In this document: piece by piece, positions 1 to 11,749 of the stretch
Numbering within the stretch: position 1 is the stretch's first letter
Layout of the letters: each line of letters opens with the position of its first letter
Assembly: GCF_015672735.1 (NCBI RefSeq)
Contig: NZ_JADABY010000018.1
Span: forward strand, 1 to 64,000
DNA from: Citrobacter sp. Res13-Sevr-PEB04-36
Lineage (GTDB): Bacteria; Pseudomonadota; Gammaproteobacteria; Enterobacterales; Enterobacteriaceae
Reading direction: 5' to 3'
DNA length: 64,000 nucleotides
Notes under the pieces: generated by a model
What the model saw: the letters and a program-made list of their open reading frames with translations, nothing else
What the model was told of the DNA's origin: nothing
The model's database searches: none
Translations under genes and position numbers: made by a program

Positions 1-605
1 ATATCCAGCGTACCGCGGCGGAACCAGGCGCTGCCGACGCTGGCAGAGGCATCAATGCCCGAGTCAGTGCGCGGTTGCTTGCTGATCATATTGATCGAGC
101 CGGTCGGCGCGCTGCGGCCATAGTCGGTGCCGGAAGGACCTTTAATCACTTCAACCTGTTCGGTATTGAAGGTATCGCGCGTGACACTGCCAATGTCGCG
201 AACGCCGTCGATGTAAATGCTGTTTGAGGTATCGGCCCCACGCATATAAATCGCGTCGCCGGTAGTAGAGTTGCCGTTTTCACCTGCGAAAAATGCGCCG
301 ACGCCCGGTACGTTCTTTAGCGCGTCGGTCAGGTTTGTTGCCCCTTGATCCTTAATGACCTGCTCAGAAATCACCGTCATGGTGCGCGTCGTATCAGCAA
401 CAGGACGGGAGAATTTCGGATCGGCTGAGTGGGTGGGGGCGTACAGCGACGGTTTGGCGGCTTCTACGACCAGCGTATCTTCTTGCTTCTTGTCCTGATC
501 GCCTGCGGCGACGGCCTGAGCGACCGGAGACAGGCCGATGCACAGACCGGCAAAAAAGGTCAGTGAATGGAAACTACTGGACGGCAGGTTGCGATTTTTA
601 TCCAT
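1..605 (-). CDS. fiu: Catecholate siderophore receptor Fiu (N-terminal part)
   Basis: TonB-dependent outer-membrane receptor that imports ferric monocatecholates and catechol-carrying antibiotics. The visible ~200 residues start at ATG 605-603, begin with a signal peptide of about 34 residues, and then carry a TonB-box-like stretch (DTLVVEA). The start of the plug domain follows, with the family blocks TRTMTVISEQVIKDQGATNL, GDAIYMRGADTSNSIYIDGV and QVEVIKGPSGTDYGRSAPTG. The sequence is nearly collinear with E. coli Fiu. The C-terminal plug and beta-barrel lie off the left edge, so the gene is incomplete only because of the window. A Fur box at 706-738 indicates iron repression. Confidence 0.95.
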   Translation of the reverse strand, partial: MDKNRNLPSSSFHSLTFFAGLCIGLSPVAQAVAAGDQDKKQEDTLVVEAAKPSLYAPTHSADPKFSRPVADTTRTMTVISEQVIKDQGATNLTDALKNVPGVGAFFAGENGNSTTGDAIYMRGADTSNSIYIDGVRDIGSVTRDTFNTEQVEVIKGPSGTDYGRSAPTGSINMISKQPRTDSGIDASASVGSAWFRRGTLD

Positions 606-705
606 GTTAATGAGTAGCTTATTATTTTTGAGTAGAAGGTTTCACTCGTGCGAAGGGACATCTCTTTGGATGTTACGCCTGCAGGTCTCGCCGTAATGAA
701 ATGCG

Positions 706-738
706 TAATTGATAATGATTTTGATAAGCATTATTAAT
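706..738. promoter_or_regulatory. Fur box upstream of fiu
   Basis: The AT-rich stretch contains GATAATGATT followed by TTGATAAGCATTATTA. This overlaps two or three copies of the Fur hexamer unit (GATAAT / ATTATC) about 100 nt upstream of fiu. Fiu is a classical Fur-repressed gene, so iron-dependent repression is expected. Confidence 0.75.
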
Positions 739-892
739 CAGTGCGACTTTTTAGCATTCATTAATTCAAAAATAAATACATTTATTTACATTGGATTCAA
801 AATTCCAACATGGTGGTTACAAATTGTGCGGGGAGTACGGAGAGCAAAAAAGAAAACTGCATTCAGGACGAATGCAGTTAGGCTGAGGGAGA

Positions 893-1153
893 TTACTTGT
901 AGATAGTTGCGGTACCGTACATCTGATTTTTACCGCCAGCAGCATTAACCACAAAGCCTTTTGCGCCTTGCTCTTTCGCTTTTTCCGCCAGCTTGTCTTC
1001 AAGATCGGTCAGACTTGACGCGCCGGTAGCCGACACGGTTCCGGAAGCCTGTAGCGGGCCGGTGGCAGGACTGGTGTTAGGCGGTGCAGCAAAAGACGCA
1101 AATGTCATACCGGTAAGTACGGTAGCGGCAAGGAGTGTGAGGCATTTCTTCAT
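893..1153 (-). CDS. mcbA: McbA, DUF1471/YhcN-family small periplasmic protein
   Basis: This 86-residue secreted protein has an N-terminal signal peptide (MKKCLTLLAATVLTGMTFAS, cleavage near FAA). It then has the compact DUF1471 fold typical of YhcN/BhsA/McbA proteins, ending in GGKNQMYGTATIYK. Length and sequence match E. coli McbA (YbiM), which is induced by McbR and affects colanic acid and biofilm. It has its own promoter upstream of 1153 and lies between fiu and rlmF, as in E. coli. Confidence 0.9.
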   Translation of the reverse strand: MKKCLTLLAATVLTGMTFASFAAPPNTSPATGPLQASGTVSATGASSLTDLEDKLAEKAKEQGAKGFVVNAAGGKNQMYGTATIYK

Positions 1154-1364
1154 AATGATATCCTCTGAGAAACAACGGGTAGTGCCTGATAAGTTTAGGA
1201 CGTCATTGCCGGACGTTTACCGCAAAAAATTGATGGACAACTGAGTGTTTTTTGAACGATTCGTTTTGTGGAAATCCGGCATAAATTATCGATTTTCCGT
1301 GCCGTGCGTGTTTACCGCGTGGCGTTATGCGGGTATCTTACGCCGCTGTTAATAGGAGAATGTT

Positions 1365-2291
1365 ATGCCCCCCCAGAAACCGGGATTACACCCACGCAAC
1401 CGCCACAATGGCCGTTACGATCTTGCCGCGTTATGCCAGGTGACGCCCGAATTGACGCAATTCCTCACCATTACGCCAGGCGGCGAGCAGAGCGTTGATT
1501 TTGCTAACCCATTGGCTGTGAAGGCGCTGAATAAAGCCCTGCTGGCGCATTACTATGCGGTGGCTAATTGGGATATTCCGCAAGGTTACCTGTGCCCACC
1601 GGTCCCGGGTCGGGCGGATTACATTCATCATCTGGCCGATCTGCTGGGCGAAACGACGGGAACTATCCCGGCGAATGCGAGCGTGCTGGACGTCGGCGTT
1701 GGGGCAAACTGTATTTATCCGCTGATTGGCGTGCACGAATATGGCTGGCGGTTTACCGGCAGTGAGACCAGCCAGGAAGCATTGAGCAGCGCACTGGCGA
1801 TCGTTAACGGCAATCCGGGGTTAACCCGTGCTATTCGCCTGCGCCGTCAGAAAGATTTGTCGTCTATCTTCAACGGAATTATTCATAAGAATGAACAGTT
1901 CGAAGCGACACTGTGCAATCCGCCGTTCCATGATTCAGCGGCTTCTGCCCGCGCCGGAAGTGAGCGTAAACGTCGTAACCTGGGACAGGACAAAGACGAT
2001 GCGCTGAACTTTGGCGGGAAACAGGAGGAGCTCTGGTGTGAAGGTGGCGAAGTAGCGTTTATCAAAAAAATGATCGCCGAAAGCCAGGCCTTTGGTCGCC
2101 AGGTGATGTGGTTCACCACGCTGGTTTCACGCGGTGAAAATCTGCCACCGCTGTACCACGCCCTGACGGATGTGGGTGCGGTGAAAGTGGTCAAAAAAGA
2201 GATGGCCCAGGGGCAAAAGCACAGCCGCTTTATTGCCTGGACCTTTATGGATAACGATCAGCGTCGCCGTTTCATGGCGCGTCAGCGCTAA
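1365..2291 (+). CDS. rlmF: 23S rRNA (adenine-1618-N6)-methyltransferase RlmF
   Basis: SAM-dependent methyltransferase that makes m6A1618 in 23S rRNA. The 308-residue protein has the class I glycine-rich SAM motif [12 protein letters not shown] and the N6-adenine catalytic tetrad NPPF at residues 185-188, inside [20 protein letters not shown]. It matches E. coli YbiN/RlmF over its full length. ATG 1365 is preceded by TAGGAGAATGTT, a good ribosome-binding site. The gene is convergent with ybiO; the two stop regions overlap by 4 bases at 2288-2291. Confidence 0.95.
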   Translation: MPPQKPGLHPRNRHNGRYDLAALCQVTPELTQFLTITPGGEQSVDFANPLAVKALNKALLAHYYAVANWDIPQGYLCPPVPGRADYIHHLADLLGETTGTIPANASVLDVGVGANCIYPLIGVHEYGWRFTGSETSQEALSSALAIVNGNPGLTRAIRLRRQKDLSSIFNGIIHKNEQFEATLCNPPFHDSAASARAGSERKRRNLGQDKDDALNFGGKQEELWCEGGEVAFIKKMIAESQAFGRQVMWFTTLVSRGENLPPLYHALTDVGAVKVVKKEMAQGQKHSRFIAWTFMDNDQRRRFMARQR

Positions 2292-4522
2292 ATCGTCGGC
2301 TCCGTCGGCGGCAGCGGATCGGCTGCTGCCGTGGGACCATTCACCGCTGCGGGCAAAACCTGGTAGGCCTGTACCGGCGCGCGCACGTTGGCCAAATCAA
2401 AGTATTTTTTCACCTGACTGTCGAGCGCAAAGCGTACCGCCCACTGCTTCAGCGGTAAGGTGGTGAACGACACCCGCAGCGTAAACGCCGTATTGGTTAA
2501 CCCGACAATACCCGCGAATGACGGCTCGCCAATAATGAATCCACGAATATCTTCCCTTTCCATCACCGCCGTGACGGCATCCTTCAACGCCTGATTGGCT
2601 TTATCGGCATCCTCATGGCGGTCCACGTCGTAATTGGCGACGACAGATCCAATGCCCCGTACAAAGTTGGCGAAGGTGGTTATCGATGACCACGGGATAA
2701 TATGGTACGCCCCGGTGTCCTGGCGCACACCGACTGAGCGAATCGACATGCGCTCAACCGTGCCGGTTAGCGGACCGATGGTGACCAAATCACCAGTGTT
2801 CATGCCATTTTCAAACTGGATAAAGATCCCGGTAATAATATCTTTCACCAGCGTCTGCGAGCCGAAGGAAATAGCCAGCCCCAGCGCGCCCGCGCCTGCC
2901 AGTAACGGGGCAATATTGACCCCAATTTCCGACAGCACGATCATGATAGTGATGGTGCTGATAATCACCGCCAGCGCGTTGCGAAACAGCGTCAGCAGCG
3001 TGCGGGTGCGTGCGCTGGGCAGGGGCCGACCGTGGATATCCGAGGTCAGGCGGTTTTCAATCAGGCTGGCGAGCAGGGTCCAGCCGATAGCCGAGAAGAA
3101 TAAAATCAGCGCGATACGGATCAGAATATCCACCGTTTTTTCGCCCGCGCCGTAATGCAGCCAGTTCCAGAAGTCGAACAACCCCCAGGCGTTGAGCAGC
3201 AGCATGATGGCGACACAGACCGTCAGGATCCGCGCGATGCTTAACGCCGTCGACAGCCAGCCATTAAGGCGTTTTTGCAATTCCGGATAGCTGCGCTGGG
3301 TGTGAGGTGAAAGCGTAATGGTTTTGGCGATCCAGCGGGAAAACATGCCGGAAATAAAGGCGGCGATGCCGATAATCACCAGGCTGCGCAGCGTTGCCCC
3401 CATCATAAATTTCAGGCTGTTGCCCGGATCAAATAGCGAGAAGAAAAACAGCACGACGAAATAGGCGCTGGCCAGCCAGTGCCAAATCAGCGCAAAGGCG
3501 CGGATAAACAGGCTGAAAAAAGCCAGCGACCTTTCTGCCAGATTCTGTAAATGCTCGGTGATCTCTTTCTTGTTCTTGAAGATCAGATACAGCGCCCACA
3601 GCGTAATGCACAACATGATGATGACGTTAGCCATAGCACCGACCTGCACATTGATCTGATTAGAAATAATGGGCACCACCACAATAAGCCCGTAGCCAAT
3701 CAGACTGCTGAGTGAACTCAGGCGACGATTCCAGTAGCGCGCACCTGCTGTCTGAATGTTGAACGGACGCAACTCCGCCACCGTCGGGCAAAATATCAGG
3801 CGTAAAATGGCCTTGAAGAACTCAATCAACGCGAATGCATTGAGGAACAAACTTTGTTGGAAAGCGATGGTGCGATTACCTGCGTTCATGCGGTCGCTTA
3901 ATATCTGCCCAACAAACAGCGTCAGCGCCAGCAGCAATAAATCAATGATGAACGCGCCAATAATCATGGCGGGAAGCTGTAGCCAGTTGCTGCGTTCACG
4001 ATTTTTTTGCCGCACCCATTGCCCCATTTTGCGATACAGCGGCAGCGCACATAAGCGTATCAACCAGTAAAACCCGAATACGGACACCGCCAGCATGACG
4101 AAGTGGGTCAGGGCATTGGTGAATGATTGCGGGTTAAATGATTTGTGCGGCGCGTCGGTGATGTTGCGATAAAGCTGGGCAAATCGGCTGGAGAGGGCTT
4201 CGCCGTAGTGGCGACTGACATCGGTCACGTTCTCAAGTACCGTTTTTTCTTCCGTCAGCGTGGGGGGGACGATAGTGGGGACCGGGTCAGGTGGTGGCGT
4301 TGCCGCCACTTTACGCAGTTGTCCTATCAACTCCTGGCGTGAGGCGTCATTCTCCAGCACGTCTGCCAGAGCAGAATAGGCCGCCTTCTTTTGCTCAACG
4401 TCAGGCTCAGCTGTAGGCTTCGTTGGTGGGCTGTCGGAGGCTGTGGAGGTTATGCCGGGTATCGTGACTGCCTGAGCCGGGACGCTCAGTAGAAAAACGC
4501 AAATGAATAAGATCCACCGCAT
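2288..4522 (-). CDS. ybiO: Mechanosensitive channel YbiO (MscS family)
   Basis: Large MscS-type channel that opens on hypo-osmotic shock. The chosen start (ATG 4522) is the one directly behind GGGAGGAGTC; an in-frame ATG at 4549 would add nine residues and lacks homology to E. coli. The protein is 744 residues. It has a signal peptide ([18 protein letters not shown]), a periplasmic Pro-rich region, many membrane helices, and the MscS pore/beta-domain signature around [20 protein letters not shown]. The C-terminus is Pro-rich (PLPPTEPTI). Highly similar to E. coli YbiO, with slight length variation in the N-terminal periplasmic part. Confidence 0.93.
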   Translation of the reverse strand: MRWILFICVFLLSVPAQAVTIPGITSTASDSPPTKPTAEPDVEQKKAAYSALADVLENDASRQELIGQLRKVAATPPPDPVPTIVPPTLTEEKTVLENVTDVSRHYGEALSSRFAQLYRNITDAPHKSFNPQSFTNALTHFVMLAVSVFGFYWLIRLCALPLYRKMGQWVRQKNRERSNWLQLPAMIIGAFIIDLLLLALTLFVGQILSDRMNAGNRTIAFQQSLFLNAFALIEFFKAILRLIFCPTVAELRPFNIQTAGARYWNRRLSSLSSLIGYGLIVVVPIISNQINVQVGAMANVIIMLCITLWALYLIFKNKKEITEHLQNLAERSLAFFSLFIRAFALIWHWLASAYFVVLFFFSLFDPGNSLKFMMGATLRSLVIIGIAAFISGMFSRWIAKTITLSPHTQRSYPELQKRLNGWLSTALSIARILTVCVAIMLLLNAWGLFDFWNWLHYGAGEKTVDILIRIALILFFSAIGWTLLASLIENRLTSDIHGRPLPSARTRTLLTLFRNALAVIISTITIMIVLSEIGVNIAPLLAGAGALGLAISFGSQTLVKDIITGIFIQFENGMNTGDLVTIGPLTGTVERMSIRSVGVRQDTGAYHIIPWSSITTFANFVRGIGSVVANYDVDRHEDADKANQALKDAVTAVMEREDIRGFIIGEPSFAGIVGLTNTAFTLRVSFTTLPLKQWAVRFALDSQVKKYFDLANVRAPVQAYQVLPAAVNGPTAAADPLPPTEPTI

Positions 4523-4608
4523 GACTCCTCCCATGAGAAATAAACGCAAAAGGATAAGTATAGATGTCAGGGCGGGAGGGGCGTGAAATCAGACGATTCT
4601 TGGGGAGA

Positions 4609-4632
4609 ACCTCCCTTCGGGAGAAGGGAGGT
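4609..4632 (-). terminator. Hairpin downstream of glnQ
   Basis: A perfect 9-bp inverted repeat (ACCTCCCTT / AAGGGAGGT, 6-nt loop) lies 8 nt past the glnQ stop. It is not followed by a clean U run, so it may act as a processing or stability hairpin at the end of the glnHPQ transcript. Confidence 0.55.
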
Positions 4633-4639
4633 GTCAGCA

Positions 4640-5362
4640 TCAGGAAACGTGCTGCAAAAATTCCTGCAGACGCTGGCTGGGCGGATTTTCAATCAGAGTT
4701 TGCGGGTTGCCGTCTTCGGCAATACGGCCCTTATCAATGAAGATCAGGCGTGAAGCCACTTTTTCGGCAAAGCCGATTTCGTGGGTCACAATCACCATCG
4801 TCATGCCTTCTTCTGCCAGATCCTGCATGACTTTCAGCACTTCGTGACGCAGTTCCGGATCAAGGGCTGAGGTTGGTTCATCAAACAGCATCATTTTCGG
4901 CTTCACCGCCAGTGCACGGGCGATCGCCACACGCTGCTGCTGGCCGCCGGAAAGCTCAGAAGGGTAGTGATGCGCACGCTCGGCGAGGCCCACTTTAGCC
5001 AGTAACTCTTTGGCCTGTTTCTCAGCCTGATCTTTCTTCGCCCCGCGCACGCGCAGCGGTCCAAACATGACATTTTCCAGTGCTGTCAGGTGTGGGAACA
5101 GATAGAACTGCTGGAATACCATCCCGGCTTCCTGGCGAATTAACCGCTCGTCGACCTTCGGATCGTTGACCTTCAGACCATCGACAATCAGTTCGCCGGA
5201 GGTAATCTCTTCCAGCTTGTTAATGCAGCGTAGCAGGGTCGACTTACCGGAGCCGGAAGGCCCGATAATCACCACTACTTCGCCCTGGCTAATATTCAGA
5301 TCGATGTTATGCAGCACCTGGGTAGGACCAAAATGCTTAGAGACGTTTTTAAATTCAATCAC
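4640..5362 (-). CDS. glnQ: Glutamine ABC transporter ATP-binding protein GlnQ
   Basis: ATPase of the high-affinity glutamine importer GlnHPQ, working as a cytoplasmic dimer on GlnP. The 240 residues show Walker [10 protein letters not shown] (34-42), the Q-loop, the ABC signature [14 protein letters not shown], Walker B MMLFDEP and the switch histidine in VTHEIGF. It is the last gene of the operon. Its ATG overlaps the glnP stop (ATGA, 5359-5362), implying translational coupling. Confidence 0.97.
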   Translation of the reverse strand: MIEFKNVSKHFGPTQVLHNIDLNISQGEVVVIIGPSGSGKSTLLRCINKLEEITSGELIVDGLKVNDPKVDERLIRQEAGMVFQQFYLFPHLTALENVMFGPLRVRGAKKDQAEKQAKELLAKVGLAERAHHYPSELSGGQQQRVAIARALAVKPKMMLFDEPTSALDPELRHEVLKVMQDLAEEGMTMVIVTHEIGFAEKVASRLIFIDKGRIAEDGNPQTLIENPPSQRLQEFLQHVS

Positions 5363-6018
5363 AGGATTTTCATCCTTCTTTCCAGACGACGCAGAACGAA
5401 GCTCAGCACCAGCGTAATAATCAGATAGAACACCGCAACGGCGCTCCAGATTTCCAGTGCGCGGAAGTTACCGGCAATGATTTCCTGGCCCTGACGGGTC
5501 AGTTCAGCGACGCCAATGACAATAAACAGTGAGGTATCTTTAATGCTGATGATCCACTGGTTACCCAGCGGTGGCAGCATACGACGCAGCGCGAGTGGTA
5601 AAATAACGTGGCGAATAGTCTCTGTGCGTGAGAGACCCAGCGCCAGCCCGGCTTCGCTGAAACCTTTATGAATTGAGAGCACCGCGCCACGGGTGATTTC
5701 CGCGATGTAGGCACCGGAGTTAATCATGATGGTGACGACGGCGGCACTGAAGGGATCAATGCGTAAATCGTTAAACGCCATCGGCAGGGCGAAGTAAATA
5801 AACATCACCTGCACAACGATGGGCGTGCCGCGGATGACTTCGATAAATACCAGCGCAACGTGGTTGGCTATCCAACCGCCGAAGGTACGTGCAAAACCTG
5901 CTGCCAGCCCGATTACCAGACCGCCAGCCAGACCGAGGACCGAAATCCACAGGGTCATTTTGGCGCCTTCAATCAAGAGCGGAATGGCGGGCCAAATGGC
6001 ACTCCAGTCAAACTGCAT
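5359..6018 (-). CDS. glnP: Glutamine ABC transporter permease GlnP
   Basis: Inner-membrane permease of the glutamine importer (219 residues). It has about five membrane helices and the polar amino-acid permease EAA loop ([20 protein letters not shown]), which contacts GlnQ. It matches E. coli GlnP over its length. It is separated from glnH by a REP pair, which typically protects the upstream glnH message and lets the binding protein be made in excess, and it overlaps glnQ by 4 nt. Confidence 0.97.
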   Translation of the reverse strand: MQFDWSAIWPAIPLLIEGAKMTLWISVLGLAGGLVIGLAAGFARTFGGWIANHVALVFIEVIRGTPIVVQVMFIYFALPMAFNDLRIDPFSAAVVTIMINSGAYIAEITRGAVLSIHKGFSEAGLALGLSRTETIRHVILPLALRRMLPPLGNQWIISIKDTSLFIVIGVAELTRQGQEIIAGNFRALEIWSAVAVFYLIITLVLSFVLRRLERRMKIL

Positions 6019-6060
6019 ATGTCGTTCCTGTTACCGTGGTGAAAATATTCAAATGCCTGT

Positions 6061-6143
6061 TTTGCCGGATTCGACAGGCTTATCCGGCCTACAGGTCTCA
6101 AATCTGCTGGCGTAGGCCCGGTAAGCTTCGCGCTACCGGGCAA
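6061..6143. repeat. REP/BIME pair between glnH and glnP
   Basis: Two palindromic REP units lie in the operon gap. One is at 6063-6093 (TGCCGGATTCG...TTATCCGGCC) and a variant is at 6112-6142 (GTAGGCCCGGTAAGC...CTACCGGGCA). Intra-operon REPs usually stabilise the upstream mRNA, here glnH. Confidence 0.85.
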
Positions 6144-6155
6144 CGCCGCGAGTTA

Positions 6156-6989
<834 letters not shown>

Positions 6990-7044
6990 TTAACAAGAAG
7001 GTACTGCATTTTCCTGCACAATATGTAGGGCAAAGCGGGCTGCC

Positions 7045-7074
7045 TGCACCGTTTCGGGGCACTCATTTGGTGCG
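7045..7074. promoter_or_regulatory. NtrC-type binding sites for glnH
   Basis: GGCACTCATTTGGTGCG at 7058-7074 fits the NtrC palindrome (TGCAC-N7-GTGCA), and TGCACCGTTTCGGGGCA at 7045-7061 is a second, overlapping, weaker match. They lie 100-125 bp upstream of the predicted sigma-54 start, the usual NtrC enhancer distance. Confidence 0.6.
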
Positions 7075-7216
7075 TGAAAGGTGTGGTGCAAACGGTATGA
7101 CTATTTAGCGTAAAAATTGCTGATAAAACAATCTTTCGTTAACGATTGTGTGAGGTGATTATTACAAATATTTTACTTTGCAGTGACGAGCGATCAATGT
7201 TGTGCACCAAAAAAGT

Positions 7217-7242
7217 GCAAAACCCCCGCCAGGGCGAGGGTT
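7217..7242 (-). terminator. Rho-independent terminator of dps
   Basis: On the minus strand AACCCTCGCC and GGCGGGGGTT pair around a short loop, followed by TTTTGC, 25 nt beyond the dps stop. Confidence 0.8.
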
Positions 7243-7267
7243 ATATAGGAATTTCTTATCATGACTG

Positions 7268-8034
<767 letters not shown>

Positions 8035-8067
8035 TATTCTGCATGATTATGCAAACCATGCAGAATA
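8035..8067 (-). terminator. Terminator hairpin of rhtA
   Basis: Perfect 11-bp inverted repeat (TATTCTGCATG / CATGCAGAATA) with an 11-nt loop lies 8 nt beyond the rhtA stop. On the minus strand it is followed by a T-rich tract (GCCTTTTGTTG). Confidence 0.75.
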
Positions 8068-8075
8068 ACGGCAGG

Positions 8076-8963
8076 TTAATTTACGTCGAGTTGCTTAATT
8101 TGTGGCTCTTTACGAATGGTGAGCGTAGAGCCCATTGACGCGGCAATAATGGCCCCCAGAGCCAGCATTTGTACCATCGTCAGCGTTTCGCCGAGGAAGA
8201 TCATGCCAGAAACCGCCGCCAGCGCAGGCTCCATGCTCATCAGCGTGCCAAAAGTGCGCGTAGGCAGGCGCGTTAAGGCGATCATTTCCAGCGAGTAGGG
8301 TAGCGCTGTAGAGAGGACGGCGACTGCTAAACCCAATGGCAGAATCGACCAGTGCCACAGCGCATCTCCGGCCTGTATCGCGCCCAGCGGCACGAAAATG
8401 ATCGCTGCAATCAGCGAACCCACCGCTACGGTTGCCGGGCCGTGCTCCTCGCCAGCGCGCTGACCGGTAAGAATATAGACCGCCCAGCAGGCACCTGCGC
8501 CCAGTGCCAGCGCAGCACCGGTTAAATCAACGTGCGACACATCCTGGCCCAACGGCAGCAGGAACCAGAGTCCAAGTACGGCCAGAGCTACCCAAATGAA
8601 ATCAACAGGACGTCGGGATGAGAACAGTGCCACCGCTAATGGCCCGGTGAATTCCAGCGCCACGGCAATCCCCAGCGGAACGGTCTGAATCGACAGATAG
8701 AAGAGATAGTTCATCCCGCCCAGAGACAGGCCGTAAAACAGCAGAGGAAGACGCTGCTCTTTGGCAAAACGTAACCGCCAGGGTTTAAAAAATGCGATGA
8801 GGATTAATGTTCCTAGTGCCAGACGTAGCGCGGTCACACCTGGTGCGCCGACGATAGGGAATAGCGATTTCGCCAGCGATGCCCCGCTTTGTATAGAGGA
8901 CATTGCAATCAGCAGAACCAAAATAGGTAACCAGACTGGCGTTTTACGTGACGACCCCAGCAT
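8076..8963 (-). CDS. rhtA: Threonine/homoserine exporter RhtA
   Basis: EamA/DMT-family exporter of threonine, homoserine and related amino acids. Start ATG 8963 is preceded by AGGAGAAAGG and gives 295 residues, the E. coli length; an ATG five codons upstream (8978) is less likely. About ten membrane helices are arranged as two EamA repeats, with conserved blocks TALRLALGTLILIAFF, ALEFTGPLAVAL and TRTFGTLMSMEPALAAVSG. It is monocistronic between dps and ompX, as in E. coli. Confidence 0.95.
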   Translation of the reverse strand: MLGSSRKTPVWLPILVLLIAMSSIQSGASLAKSLFPIVGAPGVTALRLALGTLILIAFFKPWRLRFAKEQRLPLLFYGLSLGGMNYLFYLSIQTVPLGIAVALEFTGPLAVALFSSRRPVDFIWVALAVLGLWFLLPLGQDVSHVDLTGAALALGAGACWAVYILTGQRAGEEHGPATVAVGSLIAAIIFVPLGAIQAGDALWHWSILPLGLAVAVLSTALPYSLEMIALTRLPTRTFGTLMSMEPALAAVSGMIFLGETLTMVQMLALGAIIAASMGSTLTIRKEPQIKQLDVN

Positions 8964-9306
8964 CCTTTCTCCTGTCAATATAAGTAAAACAGCGAGTGTA
9001 ATGGAAATACACGCAGGTGGTTGAGTATTCGTTGAAAAAAAAAGTGCACAGATCCGTACAATGACCTGAAAGTGATGGATTAATAATCTGTGTGATTAGG
9101 AATTTTCTGGATGAATGTGCCTGGTTGTGCGCGCAATAATGGCATTAATCGTTATAAAAGTGATGTTAATTGAAAGAGATAGCGGGTTTTTGAAATGTTC
9201 TGTTACATGAAATTTCCCGTTAGACATCGCTAATCGCAAAGAGTTTCCCATCAATTTTTGGTATATTTAAAACTTAAGATTTACTTGAAGCACATTTGAG
9301 GTGGTT
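8964..9306. other. rhtA-ompX intergenic region
   Basis: Divergent promoter region of about 340 bp containing the rhtA promoter and the long leader of ompX. The sequence is AT-rich near 9190-9290. I see no ORF with a ribosome-binding site and no clear small-RNA signature. Confidence 0.55.
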
Positions 9307-9822
9307 ATGAAAAAAATTGCATGTCTTTCAGCACTGGCCGCTGTTCTGGCTTTCTCCGCAGGTTCCGCTGTTGCGTCTACTTCTACCGTTACCGGTGGTT
9401 ATGCTCAGAGTGATGCTCAGGGCGCTGCGAACAAAATGAACGGTTTTAACCTGAAGTATCGCTACGAGCAGGACAACAACCCGCTGGGCGTGATCGGTTC
9501 CTTCACTTACACTGAAAAAGATCGTACCGATGCTTCCGGCGACTACAACAAAACCCAGTACTACGGCATCACTGCAGGTCCTGCTTACCGTCTGAACGAC
9601 TGGGCAAGCATCTACGGCGTTGTAGGTGTTGGCTACGGTAAATTCCAGGATGCAGCCTCTCCTGCTGACAACCACAGCACCAGCGACTACGGTTTCTCTT
9701 ACGGTGCTGGTCTGCAGTTCAACCCGATCGAAAACGTTGCTCTGGACTTCTCTTACGAGCAGAGCCGTATTCGTAGCGTTGACGTCGGCACCTGGATCGC
9801 AGGCGTGGGTTACCGCTTCTAA
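9307..9822 (+). CDS. ompX: Outer membrane protein X
   Basis: Eight-stranded outer-membrane beta-barrel of the Ail/Lom family. The chosen ATG 9307 follows GAGGTGGTT and gives 171 residues, as in E. coli; an ATG two codons upstream (GTTATG frame at 9301) is less likely. The signal peptide MKKIACLSALAAVLAFSAGS is cleaved after VA. The mature protein has alternating beta strands (GGYAQSDAQG, LGVIGSFTYTEK) and ends in the outer-membrane sorting signal GVGYRF. The extracellular-loop segment DAASPADNHSTS differs from E. coli, as expected for an exposed loop. Confidence 0.97.
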   Translation: MKKIACLSALAAVLAFSAGSAVASTSTVTGGYAQSDAQGAANKMNGFNLKYRYEQDNNPLGVIGSFTYTEKDRTDASGDYNKTQYYGITAGPAYRLNDWASIYGVVGVGYGKFQDAASPADNHSTSDYGFSYGAGLQFNPIENVALDFSYEQSRIRSVDVGTWIAGVGYRF

Positions 9823-9841
9823 TCACTTCGGTGATATGAAA

Positions 9842-9869
9842 AATCCGCCCCGAGGGGCGGATTTTTTTT
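9842..9869 (+). terminator. ompX terminator
   Basis: AATCCGCCCC/GGGGCGGATT hairpin followed by eight T residues, 20 nt after the ompX stop. Confidence 0.9.
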
Positions 9870-9885
9870 GTCTGCGATTTGCGCG

Positions 9886-11472
9886 TTAGCGTGATTTGGT
9901 CTCGAAGATATCGGTACCAAGATGGTTGTAGTCCACCTTCTGTAATTTGAAGTTGGTGATGTACACCGGTCCGGCTTTTTTCTCGGAAATAAAGCGGTAG
10001 CGGTTAGTGATTTCTTTCGCGCTGATCCCTGTCCACTGCGAGAAAAAGCTCAGGAAGTCATTTGCGGAGCGACGGGCTTTAATCACCCTGTGTGCTTTGT
10101 CGTCACTGGATAGCACCATAAACGGCACCTGGAAATTCTGCTGGAATTGATCGTCGTGTGCCAGGTACTGTACCTCTTTCCCGCGTTCTTTAAAGGCGAG
10201 GCCATGATCGGAGAAGTAGACCATCGAAAAGCTGTCGCCGCTATTACGCAGCTGATCGTAGAGCTGGCGTAGAAGGTCGTCGGTCTGCGTCATGGTGTAC
10301 AGATAACACGACGTCTCTCTCGACTGGACGAAAGTCTCGTATTTCCCCTGAGTACGATCGCAGGCCTGCGGATGCGAACCCATTAAGTGCAACACAATGA
10401 GCTGGGGTTGAGTACGCTCCGTTTCTAACACCTGGGCGGTCATCTTCAACAGCGCTTCATCGCGGGTGTTCTTGTCGGCTTCGAAGTCGCCGTTTTTCAG
10501 AAAATGAACCTCGTCAGCACGCTTGGCGATACTGGCGATTGCCGTGTCGTATTCACCGATCTGCCCCTGATTAGAGAACCACCACGTCTGGAATCCGGCG
10601 CGGTTAGCGAGGGTAACAAAGTTATCCTGGAACTGCGGCTTATCATCGACCACCCGATTCAGCGTTAAGCCAAGTGATTTTTGCGTTGATCCGCTGGCCG
10701 CGATGTAATCTGTAAAAATATAGCCGTTAACGCTGCTGGCAAATGGCGTGTTATCCCAGTGGCCACCGAATGCGCCTAGCGCATCACGACGGGCGCTTTC
10801 ACCAATTACGACGACATAGGTATGGTACTTGGGTTTCACCGCTGTCACTGTCCAGGTGTCTTTGACACTCGCCAGCTTAGCCATTCGTTCCTGCTCGTCG
10901 AGGACTTCATCGTTATTGACGATTACGTCCTTGGCAAAGCGGAACACCGGATAGCCAGTATCTTTTAATTTGAAGACACCGCCCCAGGCCAGGTTTTGCA
11001 CTGGCGTAACAAAGAACGCCACAATGCTGACCAGCAAACACAGGCTGTCGAACTTATTCCAGCGGCGTTGAGCCGCGTCTTTTTTACGCCGTATGGCAAG
11101 CACGCCGAGGGCAAAGATAAATACGCCCACCAGGTAGTTGTACCAGGGGAAGATGGTCAGGATTTCGGTGGACTCTTCCATGTTGGTCGAATGCAGCGCC
11201 AGCAGGGTATTAAAGTTAGGTGAGCCGTAAGCCTGACCAAACGGAAAATACATCGCAGCAATCAGTGAACAAATGCCAATCAGCGTTTTTTGCGTGCGCG
11301 GTGCATAGCGCCACAGCAGTAACAATATACAGGTAAAGGCGACGCTATATAGCAGGCTAAGCGGGTAGCCCAGCGCAAGGTTGATCAGCAGAGACTGTAA
11401 GAAATAGAAACCAGTCCACGGGCTAAGCGCCCGGCTACGAGCAATAAGTGAATCTTTGAGGGTTAAATTCAT
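9886..11472 (-). CDS. opgE: Phosphoethanolamine transferase OpgE (YbiP)
   Basis: Inner-membrane EptA-like enzyme that transfers phosphoethanolamine to osmoregulated periplasmic glucans in E. coli. ATG 11472 (MNLTLKDS) gives 528 residues, matching the family. ATG 11496 and ATG 11574 are in frame but add sequence without homology. About five N-terminal membrane helices are followed by a periplasmic alkaline-phosphatase-like domain. Its metal and catalytic blocks are VVIGESARRD, AASGSTQKSLG, LHLMGSHPQACDRT and VYFSDHGLAFKERG. It is monocistronic and its stop lies close to the ompX terminator. Confidence 0.92.
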   Translation of the reverse strand: MNLTLKDSLIARSRALSPWTGFYFLQSLLINLALGYPLSLLYSVAFTCILLLLWRYAPRTQKTLIGICSLIAAMYFPFGQAYGSPNFNTLLALHSTNMEESTEILTIFPWYNYLVGVFIFALGVLAIRRKKDAAQRRWNKFDSLCLLVSIVAFFVTPVQNLAWGGVFKLKDTGYPVFRFAKDVIVNNDEVLDEQERMAKLASVKDTWTVTAVKPKYHTYVVVIGESARRDALGAFGGHWDNTPFASSVNGYIFTDYIAASGSTQKSLGLTLNRVVDDKPQFQDNFVTLANRAGFQTWWFSNQGQIGEYDTAIASIAKRADEVHFLKNGDFEADKNTRDEALLKMTAQVLETERTQPQLIVLHLMGSHPQACDRTQGKYETFVQSRETSCYLYTMTQTDDLLRQLYDQLRNSGDSFSMVYFSDHGLAFKERGKEVQYLAHDDQFQQNFQVPFMVLSSDDKAHRVIKARRSANDFLSFFSQWTGISAKEITNRYRFISEKKAGPVYITNFKLQKVDYNHLGTDIFETKSR

Positions 11473-11728
11473 ATGCCACTGTTGCAAAAACGCCATGTGC
11501 TTACCCTGGCGCGAAGGGTCATTTGCCTGCCTGAGAGAGCGAGAAGAGGGATGAGGTCCGCATCTGCGAGCCACAATATATGCAGGGCTGCGAAAAGATA
11601 GAGTGTGTGCGTAAGAAGGTCAACTACTACAAAGTAAATGTTTTGCGAGGGGGATGGCAAAACGGACAAAAAGAAGGGGTATTGGTGGGAAACCGACCAC
11701 CGTATCGATGTTACGGCGAGAAAATGAA

Positions 11729-11748
11729 GCGGCGTACCGCGACGCCGC
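11729..11748 (-). terminator. mntS terminator
   Basis: On the minus strand GCGGCGT pairs with ACGCCGC over a 6-nt loop, followed by TTCATTTTC. It starts just past the mntS stop codon. Confidence 0.7.
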
Positions 11749-11749
11749 A